Assembly (NCBI RefSeq): GCF_003952225.1
Contig: NZ_CP034437.1
Location: 2,060,501 to 2,124,500 of the forward strand
Direction: 5' to 3'
DNA length: 64,000 bases
Source: Paenibacillus albus
GTDB taxonomy: Bacteria; Bacillota; Bacilli; Paenibacillales; Paenibacillaceae
Both the position numbers and the translations under genes were made by a program. The notes under the pieces are model-generated. The model saw nothing but the letters and a program-made list of their open reading frames with translations. It had not been told where the DNA came from and ran no database searches. Below are positions 57,998 to 64,000 of this stretch, in pieces; position 1 is the first letter of the stretch; every line of letters begins with the position of its first letter.

Positions 57998-59257
57998 ATG
58001 AAACGGATGGGTAAGGGCATGAAGAGTGCGATTGCTGTAACAGCGGTAGCTGCAATTGCGATTACAAGCAGCGTTGCTGCTCAAACATCGACACAAGCGG
58101 ATGCGGCATCTTCGAAGACGAAGAATGTCATTCTGTTCGTCGGCGACGGCATGGGTACGGCGCAGCGTGATGCGATTCGCCTTGCAACAGTCGGCGAGAA
58201 GGGCAAGCTGGCTATGGATGCAATGCCTTATGTCGGTTTATTACATACGAGCTCGACGACTCCGGTGACGGATTCCGCTGCGGCTGCGACTGCTTTTGCC
58301 AGCGGCGTGAAGACGTATAACGGTGCGATCGGCATGGACGAGAACAAGAAGTCTGTGAAGACAATTATGGAATATGCGAAGGAAGCGGGCAAATCGACGG
58401 GCGTCGTGACGACGAGCCAAGTAACGGATGCAACTGGCGCAGCTTTTGGCGCGCATGTTGAGAACCGTGCTCTGCAAAGCGATATCGCGCTGCAATACCT
58501 CACGAAGAGCAAGATCGATGTTATCCTCGGCGGCGGCGAAGATTTCTGGTACCCTGCGGGCGAGACAGGCAAGTTCAAGGACGAGCCGGCTGAAGATCCA
58601 TCCGAGAAGAGCAAAGGCACGCAAGGCAATCTCGTAAACAAAGCGAAGCAGCTCGGCTACAGCTTCGTATCGAACAAGACGGATCTGGCAAAAGCAAAAG
58701 GTGGCAAGCTGCTTGGCCTGTTCTCAAATGAAGAAATGTTCCAGCAGCGTCCAGAGGGCGAAGGCGACATCTACAATCCGGTCGTATCGCTGCCTGCTAT
58801 GACGAAGAAAGCGATTGATACGCTTGATGCGAATAAAAAAGGCTTCTTCTTGATGGTTGAAGAAGAAGGCACGGATGAGTTCGCGCACAGCAACAATGCG
58901 AAGATGACGATTAAAGCAGGCCAGCAGCTGGACAGCGCGGTTCAAGTAGCGAAGGATTATGCGAAGAAGAATCCGGACACGCTCGTGCTGGTACTTGCTG
59001 ACCATGAAACAGGCGGCTTCTCTATCGAGGAAGTAAGCGCAGATGACGAGAGCGGCGACGGCATTTCGAAGGAAGACGGTCCATTCGCAATCGCGAACTC
59101 GAAGCTGAACTTCGTTGTCGACTGGACAACGTCCGGCCACACAGCGGTTGACGTACCGGTAACTGCAGCAGGCAAGAACGCAGAGCTGTTCTCCGGCGTT
59201 TACGAGAACACGGAGATCTTCACGAAGCTGATGCAATCGCTTGGATTTAAGAAGTAA
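57998..59257 (+). CDS. Secreted alkaline phosphatase
   Basis: 419 residues. A signal peptide with Ala-rich end (SSVAAQTSTQADA) is followed by the alkaline phosphatase core: NVILFVGDGMGTAQRDA (metal-binding Asp), TPVTDSAAAATAFASG with phosphoserine nucleophile Ser93, MVEEEGTDEFAHSNN, LVLADHETGGFS and TTSGHTAVDVPV with the distal His residues. It releases phosphate from esters outside the cell using two zinc and one magnesium. An insertion before the C-terminus (EEVSADDESGDGISKEDG) may be a surface loop. Phosphate starvation control via PhoP is indicated by the Pho box; TTAGGAGG precedes the ATG. Note its codon use is optimised. Confidence 0.95.
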   Translation: MKRMGKGMKSAIAVTAVAAIAITSSVAAQTSTQADAASSKTKNVILFVGDGMGTAQRDAIRLATVGEKGKLAMDAMPYVGLLHTSSTTPVTDSAAAATAFASGVKTYNGAIGMDENKKSVKTIMEYAKEAGKSTGVVTTSQVTDATGAAFGAHVENRALQSDIALQYLTKSKIDVILGGGEDFWYPAGETGKFKDEPAEDPSEKSKGTQGNLVNKAKQLGYSFVSNKTDLAKAKGGKLLGLFSNEEMFQQRPEGEGDIYNPVVSLPAMTKKAIDTLDANKKGFFLMVEEEGTDEFAHSNNAKMTIKAGQQLDSAVQVAKDYAKKNPDTLVLVLADHETGGFSIEEVSADDESGDGISKEDGPFAIANSKLNFVVDWTTSGHTAVDVPVTAAGKNAELFSGVYENTEIFTKLMQSLGFKK

Positions 59258-59279
59258 GTTTTGAGTGAAGGGTTTACAG

Positions 59280-59318
59280 ACCTCCATTCCCGCTAGTTGA
59301 AGGGGTGGAGGTTTTCTT
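59280..59318 (+). terminator. Terminator of the alkaline phosphatase gene
   Basis: ACCTCCA...TGGAGGT with an inner TTCCC/GGGG extension, followed by TTTTCTT, 23 bp after the stop. Confidence 0.75.
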
Positions 59319-59349
59319 GTTGTTGGGGGAGCGAGTGCAATGGGGAAAG

Positions 59350-59495
59350 CGGAGCGGCAAGAGTGGTACGGGGTACCACACATTGGTGGAAAACCGTCGA
59401 ATGAAGTGAAAGTAGCTGGTCTGGTGGACTACATTAGCGGAAATCCGACGAATGGTGAAAGAAGCTGGTCTGGTGGACCACATAAGCTGAAGCGG
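59350..59495. repeat. Short imperfect tandem repeats, about 49-51 bp, possibly related to the 22.3-kb array
   Basis: AGCTGGTCTGGTGGA at 59414 recurs 49 bp later at 59463, and a third, weaker copy precedes them (GTACCACACATTGGTGGAAAA, near 59375). The shared core is CTACATTAGCGGAAAT, matching CTACATCGACGGAAAA of the type B units at 22.5 kb. The stretch 59319-59528 holds no supported gene; small open frames on both strands come from the repeats. Confidence 0.6.
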
Positions 59496-59528
59496 ATCAC
59501 AGCCTGGCATCTCCCCCAGTAAAAACGA

Positions 59529-59563
59529 AAAAAGCGAACCACGGCCAATCGCCATGGTTCGCC
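59529..59563 (-). terminator. Terminator of the second solute-binding protein operon
   Basis: On the minus strand GCGAACCATGG...CCGTGGTTCGC (one G-U) followed by TTTTTT, 16 bp past the stop of the binding protein gene. Confidence 0.88.
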
Positions 59564-59578
59564 CAACTCTGCTCAAGC

Positions 59579-61087
59579 TTACTTCGATCTCAAGAACGCA
59601 TCCAATTGCTTCTGCTTCTCTTTAAGCACTTTATCGAGTCCGTTCGCGAGCTCTTTCTTCTGGAAGTCTTTTGCTTTTGATGGGTCAATTGCGCCTGTTT
59701 CCAGACCTGCGATATATTTGCTGCGGACGGTAACGAGAGCGGCTACTTGCGATTTCACCGGCTGAGCGTTGAACGTAAAGCCAAGCGCCGGAGATAGCTT
59801 CGCACCTTTGTTGAAGGCTTTGAATTGAGCCCATTTATCTGGAGCTTCCGTATTCCAAACATAGTTCAAGAACTGGTTGCCGAACATCCATGTCGCGCCT
59901 GGATTGTAGTTCGCTGCGCTTGGACCTGGTTTAATGATTTCGCTCGATTGTTTCTGGTAGTGAACGCCTTCGATACCGAAGTTAAGCAGGTTATTTAAGT
60001 ATTTGTCGGAGTGGAGCAAATTGATGAACATCATCGCACGCGCCGGATCTTTGGACGTCGAGGAAATTCCGAGCATAGAGCCCGCTGTTTCGCCCGTCGA
60101 TACGGTGCGGTCCGTCATGTTAATTTGCTTCAGCTTGCCAGCCAAGTTCGCGGCAATGGCGACTTCGGCATCTTTACCTGGCTTCAGCGAAGCAACGATC
60201 ATGAATACGTTGCCCTTCTTCAAGGCATCCTGACCGGACAACTGCGTCGTTGCAGCATCTCTGTTGATATAACCTTTCTTGTAGAGACTGCGGGTTAATG
60301 CCAGCTGATCCATATACTTCTTATCGTCAAATCTTGTAATGACTTTCGTGCTTGTGCCGTCTTTGCGGATCAGTCCTTCGATCGTCGTATCGCCAAGGTA
60401 ATCCTGCTGCATGAAATAGTGGGAGTTGAAGTTATCGCCGTCACGCAGGAAGAGCGGCGTCATGCTTGGCATTTTCTTCTTGACCGACGCCAGAATCGGC
60501 GCGAGATCATTGACGGATTTGACTGCGTTCAGCTGAGAGGTGAGGCCGAGCTTGTCGGCGATATCTTTGCGGTAGATGACGCCGCCTTGTGCAGCCAATT
60601 CTTTGTTCGTCGGAATGCCGTAGTTATGGCCATTTACTTTAGACCCCTTCAGGAAAGCAGGATCTAGCGTCCGGGTGATGTCTTTGCCGTATTGCGCGAT
60701 CAAGTTGCCGGCAGGACCTCTGGAATCGTCGAGTGCTAGAAACACATTTTTAGCTACGTCGTTAGCATGGCCATTCCATTGCGCTGTGAAGATAATGTCC
60801 ATCGGCTCGCGGCTTGCTTTAAGCAGGTTCATTTTGCTGTCCCATTGACCCCAATCGATTGGAATCAAGTCGATCGTCGCATTGATTTTCGACTTCAAAT
60901 ACGTGTTCATTTTCGCTTCTACTTTGGCTTCATCCTTCGCCGGAGAGCCCGGATAGTACAACGTCAGCTTGTATGGCGCAAGTGAGCTGCTGGATGCGGC
61001 GCTCGCTACCGGTAACGCGGATAAGACCAGGCTAGCCCCAACAAGGAGAGAGATGCTTCTTCCCAGCTTTCTTTTTCCTACGAACAT
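59579..61087 (-). CDS. Extracellular solute-binding protein, DUF3502-like C-terminus, without lipobox
   Basis: 502 residues. Basic N-terminus and hydrophobic segment (SISLLVGASLVLSALPVASAA) with an ASA-A type signal peptidase I site; no Cys occurs there or, as far as I read, in the whole protein, so it cannot be a lipoprotein. Then a type 1 sugar-binding fold: LTLYYPGSPAKDEAKVEAKMNTYLKSKI, DIIFTAQWNGHANDVAKN, KNGH-like loop GSKVNGHNYGIPTNKE, GGVIYRKDIADKLGL, and a C-terminal part like DUF3502 (LGFTFNAQPVKSQVAALVTVRSKYIAGLETG). It precedes nothing but a terminator, and two permease genes lie upstream. How it stays at the membrane is unclear. Confidence 0.88.
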   Translation of the reverse strand: MFVGKRKLGRSISLLVGASLVLSALPVASAASSSSLAPYKLTLYYPGSPAKDEAKVEAKMNTYLKSKINATIDLIPIDWGQWDSKMNLLKASREPMDIIFTAQWNGHANDVAKNVFLALDDSRGPAGNLIAQYGKDITRTLDPAFLKGSKVNGHNYGIPTNKELAAQGGVIYRKDIADKLGLTSQLNAVKSVNDLAPILASVKKKMPSMTPLFLRDGDNFNSHYFMQQDYLGDTTIEGLIRKDGTSTKVITRFDDKKYMDQLALTRSLYKKGYINRDAATTQLSGQDALKKGNVFMIVASLKPGKDAEVAIAANLAGKLKQINMTDRTVSTGETAGSMLGISSTSKDPARAMMFINLLHSDKYLNNLLNFGIEGVHYQKQSSEIIKPGPSAANYNPGATWMFGNQFLNYVWNTEAPDKWAQFKAFNKGAKLSPALGFTFNAQPVKSQVAALVTVRSKYIAGLETGAIDPSKAKDFQKKELANGLDKVLKEKQKQLDAFLRSK

Positions 61088-61182
61088 GTGGTAGTGCCTC
61101 CCTTATAAATTTAAGTGCGATGTATACTCAACCGGATGAACCGGATAGAGCCGCTTTTGAACTTCTCCACTCTGCCTTCTCG

Positions 61183-62109
61183 TTATCCCTTTATTGCTCC
61201 GACTGTTAACCCTTTAATGAAGAAGCGCTGGAAGAAGGGGTACGCGAACACGATTGGGCCAATACCGACAACGGCCATCGCCATGGTTACCGTCTCTGTG
61301 GGCAGTTGGTAATCCGGATTTTGAGCCAAAATCGCGGAGTAAGCCGTTGAGTTGGCGCTCAGGAAGGTAATATCGAGCAGCGCCTGATACATACGGAACT
61401 GGATCGTATACAGCGTATCGTCATTAATGAAGAGCAAGCTCAGAAACCAATCGTTCCAGTAGTTCAGCGTACAGAACAATCCGACAGTCGCAAGGACGGG
61501 CAGCGACAGCGGCAGCACGATCTGGGCGAATATGCGCCATTCCCCGGCACCGTCGATTTTCGCGGATTCCAGGAGCGCAGGTGGTACGGAATGCGTGAAG
61601 AAGGTGCGAATAAGCAGGACGAAGAAGGGCTGGACGAACATCGGAATCATGAGCACCCATAAGTTATCCCGCAGATGCAAGCCCTGTGTATACAGGAGAT
61701 AGAAAGGAACAAGTCCGCTGTTGAACAGAAGTGTGAAGAACATGATGAAGGAGAACACTTTGCGATGCGGAAAGTCTTGTCTCGATATCGGATACGCATA
61801 AAGCGCCATCGTAATAAGCGCGATCAGCGTTCCGCCTAACGTAACGAGGATGGAAACGCCATACGATCTGACGATGCTCTCCCAGTCGCTGAGTAGGAAG
61901 TCGTATGCTCCGGTACTGAACTTCTCCGGCCACAGCTTATAACCGTCTACCAGCACGCTATTCTCGTCCGAGAAGGACACCGCGATGACGAGTAGGAGAG
62001 GCAGCACGCAAAGTATCGTGTAGAAGCAGAAGAACCCATTAATTAGAAAGTTGGGAAAGCTTGCGATTTCATTGAAATGCTTCTTCCGTTTGACTGCGAC
62101 AGTCGCCAT
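61183..62109 (-). CDS. Sugar ABC transporter permease (LplC/YtcP type)
   Basis: 308 residues and six helices. FPNFLINGFFCFYTILCVLPLLLVIAVSF at the start, EAA loop LESAKIDGAGEWRIFAQIVLPLSLPVL, and YPFFQRFFIKGLTVGAIKG at the end are the signatures of this permease group. It follows the first permease by 12 bp and is 95 bp ahead of the binding protein gene, so the three form an operon. Confidence 0.93.
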   Translation of the reverse strand: MATVAVKRKKHFNEIASFPNFLINGFFCFYTILCVLPLLLVIAVSFSDENSVLVDGYKLWPEKFSTGAYDFLLSDWESIVRSYGVSILVTLGGTLIALITMALYAYPISRQDFPHRKVFSFIMFFTLLFNSGLVPFYLLYTQGLHLRDNLWVLMIPMFVQPFFVLLIRTFFTHSVPPALLESAKIDGAGEWRIFAQIVLPLSLPVLATVGLFCTLNYWNDWFLSLLFINDDTLYTIQFRMYQALLDITFLSANSTAYSAILAQNPDYQLPTETVTMAMAVVGIGPIVFAYPFFQRFFIKGLTVGAIKG

Positions 62110-62121
62110 TAAGAGTCCCCC

Positions 62122-63114
62122 TTAGAACAATGCATCGTCTTTACTGATCCGACGAATGACCAAATTTGACAGCAGCACCAGCATGAACCCGACGAGCGCT
62201 TGATAGAGACCGGCCGCGGAAGACATGCCGATATCGGCGCTTACAATAAAGCCTTGGTACACGTAGGTATCGATGACGAGTGTCGTGTCGTAGAGGATGC
62301 CCGAATTGCGAGTCACCTGGAAGAACAAGCCGAAATCAGAATAGAAAATGCGGCCGATCTGCAGCAGCGTCAGAACGATGATGACTGGGCGAATCAATGG
62401 GAGCGTAATACTGCGGATTTGACGCCATTTGGAAGCACCGTCTATCGTTGCCGCTTCGTAATACTCCTGGTCGATTCCGATAATAGCGGCCAAGAAGATA
62501 ACCGCGTAATACCCGATCCCTTTCCACGTATTAATGATGGGCAGAATAATCGGCCACCACTTCGGCTCCGAGTACCAGTCGATCGGCTCGACACCGAACC
62601 AAGGAAGCACGACCCGGTTCAAGATACCGATGTCCGGATTTAAGAAAGCGTATACAAGATACGAAATGACGATCATCGACAGAAAGTAAGGAAGGAACAT
62701 GACCGACTGGTGCAGCTTCGCGAGCCGGCGGTTTCTCATGGCATTGAAGAGGAGGGCGAACGTAACGCCGATGACCAAATTCAAGAAGATGAAGACAGCG
62801 TTGTACAGCAGCGTGTTGCGGGTAATCGTCCAAGCGTCGGTCGTGCTGAACAAGTAATCGAAGTTGGCTAACCCGACCCATTTGCTGTGCATGAAGCTTT
62901 GGAAGAAACTGTCGGCTGTATATTCAATTTGCTTAAAAGCGATTAAAGAGCCGATCATCGGGATGTAATTGTTCAGCAGCAGCACAAGCAGTGCAGGAGC
63001 CATCATGATATAAAAAGGCCCGAACCGCTTCCAATAGCCGATGTTTTGTTTGGTTCGCGTTTTTCGCACGGGCTTCCTCAATGCGGCGTCCACAGCTTCC
63101 GTAGTTGGCGGCAT
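62122..63114 (-). CDS. Sugar ABC transporter permease (LplB type)
   Basis: 330 residues from the ATG at 63114, which has AAAGGATGG about 8 nt upstream; a longer frame to 63174 lacks support. Six helices: YWKRFGPFYIMMAPALLVLLLNNYIPMIGSLIAFKQI at the start and EAA loop YYEAATIDGASKWRQIRSITLPLIRPVII, then a periplasmic-side segment typical of the group. It is the first gene of the transporter operon and partner of the next permease. The ATPase is not encoded in the window. Confidence 0.93.
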   Translation of the reverse strand: MPPTTEAVDAALRKPVRKTRTKQNIGYWKRFGPFYIMMAPALLVLLLNNYIPMIGSLIAFKQIEYTADSFFQSFMHSKWVGLANFDYLFSTTDAWTITRNTLLYNAVFIFLNLVIGVTFALLFNAMRNRRLAKLHQSVMFLPYFLSMIVISYLVYAFLNPDIGILNRVVLPWFGVEPIDWYSEPKWWPIILPIINTWKGIGYYAVIFLAAIIGIDQEYYEAATIDGASKWRQIRSITLPLIRPVIIVLTLLQIGRIFYSDFGLFFQVTRNSGILYDTTLVIDTYVYQGFIVSADIGMSSAAGLYQALVGFMLVLLSNLVIRRISKDDALF

Positions 63115-63344
63115 CCCATCACCATCCTTTCTTTCTCTTGTACCTTTATTGTAAAGGAGCGGGAATAAAGCCATCTATCTACTGCGGTGACTGACATAGC
63201 ACTGTGGTGACATTTATTGGGGAGAGTCTAGCAGTTTCGTGAAATTCTAATAATTTATAAGTTTCACGGTATAAATGAGCTTAGAATTCTCCGGAATGAA
63301 ACGCGCTGCGCCGCCAAAAGGATGGCGGCAGCCGTTTCACCTTG
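63115..63344 (-). other. Intergenic region upstream of the second transporter operon
   Basis: The 230 bp between the AraC-type regulator stop and the permease start should hold the transporter promoter. AT-rich segments (ATTCTAATAATTTATAAGTTTCACGG) suggest a promoter, but no confident -35/-10 pair or operator was identified; TGAAAC-like half-sites at 63241 and 63260 are too short to call. No terminator was found either, so read-through from the regulator gene is possible. Confidence 0.4.
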
Positions 63345-64000
63345 CTAATGTAGATTTTGATGCATTTTGCGATACTCTTGGGGGGATAAGCCTGTCATCT
63401 TCTTGAATAGCTTGGCAAAATAGGAGAAATGGACATAGCCAACCTCTTCCGCGATATTGCTCACTTTATCGTTCGTTTCGATTAAGCACCGCTTCGCGCG
63501 TTCGATGCGTATTTCCGTAATGTAGTCGGATAAAGAATTTCCTGTCTCCTTGCGATACAGACGCGACAAGTAAGCGGGGTTGCGGTAGACGGAAGCGGCG
63601 ATGTCGTCGCGGGTCAGCTCCGTATGCAAATTCTCATGAATGAACGATTGAACCTTCGCGATGACAGCGGACGCTTCGCGCGGACGATCTGCGATGGCTT
63701 GTCCCATTTTGTAAACCATTTTGGCGGCCCATGCCAGCAGCTGGATTGAATTTCGCGGAACTTGGTACTCTCTTAACTCACTGACTGTGAAAATATCGTA
63801 GATAGAGAAACCTTTGCGATAAGCGACGCGATACAGCATGCTCATCATGCCATAGTGGAATAGCTCCAGCGCTTCACGGCTCGCCTGCTCGGTCTGCCAT
63901 TGCTTCAGCGTGTCCTCGACTAGCATGCCGAGCTGTTCATAACCGCCGTTATCGAGCAGAGCTCCCCAATCCGTGAACGAAGGAAGTTGAATGCCCGTAC
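63345..64000 (-). CDS. AraC-type response regulator, C-terminal part (YesN-like; 5' end outside window)
   Basis: At least 218 codons; the frame stays open to the window edge, so the ATG at 63926 is an internal Met. The C-terminus has the AraC double helix-turn-helix: LTRDDIAASVYRNPAYLSRLYRKETGNSLSDYI and VSNIAEEVGYVHFSYFAKLFKKMTGLSPQEYRKM. The preceding helical region (DTLKQWQTEQASREALELFHYGMMSMLYRVAYRKG) is like the spacer of YesN regulators; the receiver domain is not in view. It is 230 bp from the permease operon in the same direction, hence its likely activator. The kinase gene should lie further upstream. Confidence 0.85.
   Translation of the reverse strand, partial: TGIQLPSFTDWGALLDNGGYEQLGMLVEDTLKQWQTEQASREALELFHYGMMSMLYRVAYRKGFSIYDIFTVSELREYQVPRNSIQLLAWAAKMVYKMGQAIADRPREASAVIAKVQSFIHENLHTELTRDDIAASVYRNPAYLSRLYRKETGNSLSDYITEIRIERAKRCLIETNDKVSNIAEEVGYVHFSYFAKLFKKMTGLSPQEYRKMHQNLH

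Noticed and set aside
1-64000. tRNA, rRNA, T-box or common riboswitches
   Set aside because: No cloverleaf, rRNA segment or recognisable riboswitch core was seen by eye in the intergenic regions; small RNAs without sequence hallmarks could still be missed.

Overview
The window looks like chromosomal DNA of a spore-forming, moderately GC-rich Firmicute of the Paenibacillaceae (Paenibacillus, Cohnella or a close relative). Support from the sequence: a gerA-type germination operon, strong AGGAGG-type ribosome sites, LplABC-type sugar ABC transporters paired with YesM/YesN-type two-component proteins, many glycoside hydrolases, several phytanoyl-CoA-dioxygenase-like enzymes, and A-rich SigA-type promoters. 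No rRNA, tRNA, CRISPR array or prophage was recognised.

Layout. (1) 1-14.2 kb, plus strand: a glycan-use block. It begins with the 3' end of a GH101-like endo-alpha-N-acetylgalactosaminidase, then a CutC-like protein, a sugar isomerase-like TIM barrel, a GH29 alpha-L-fucosidase, a clan-A hydrolase, a DUF1697 protein overlapping a gamma-glutamyltransferase, a GNAT-like protein, a DeoR regulator, a mannose-6-phosphate isomerase with an unusual N-terminal extension, a ROK sugar kinase, a PhyH-type dioxygenase and a DUF4038 hydrolase. (2) 14.2-18.5 kb: gerA/gerB/gerC-type germinant receptor operon plus a 68-residue membrane protein, with a SigG-like promoter. (3) 18.6-25.6 kb: a PQQ-type sugar dehydrogenase lipoprotein; then, on the minus strand, a DHA2 drug exporter with its PadR regulator and a clear twin operator, a 51-bp tandem repeat array, a zinc-ribbon protein, lipoate ligase, an AraC regulator and an NlpC/P60 hydrolase.

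(4) 25.8-35.1 kb: a complete oligosaccharide module: two permeases, a lipoprotein solute-binding protein, sensor kinase, AraC-type response regulator and GH42 beta-galactosidase. (5) 35.3-44.8 kb: an accessory-looking patchwork (PhyH, Dabb, an AT-rich APH-like gene, a cupin plus FMN reductase operon under a striking palindromic promoter, a ParB-like/P-loop kinase/phosphatase/GNAT run, a MocR regulator diverging from DJ-1 and RidA genes). (6) 44.8-46.1 kb: an intact IS3-family (IS150-like) element with a canonical A6G frameshift site.

(7) 46.1-53.4 kb: another PhyH and AraC gene, manganese inorganic pyrophosphatase, and a GH38 alpha-mannosidase with a GntR-LacI-type regulator that shares an AT-rich operator with it. 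(8) 53.5-59.3 kb: a CuA-like cupredoxin lipoprotein, an alpha/beta hydrolase, an RCC1-like protein with copper-amine-oxidase N-like domain, a convergent pair of small paralogues of unknown function, and an alkaline phosphatase behind a four-repeat Pho box. (9) 59.3-64 kb: a second repeat cluster and a second solute-binding protein/permease/permease/response-regulator module on the minus strand, cut by the window edge.

Together GH101, GH29, GH42, GH38, the ROK kinase and the isomerases suggest foraging on host-type O- and N-glycans or plant heteroglycans. I did not find a clear candidate for a wholly new biological system. The least explained items are the 51-bp repeat array and its possible relatives, the MocR gene with an apparent ATC start, the palindromic cupin promoter, and the paralogue pair at 56.8-57.9 kb.
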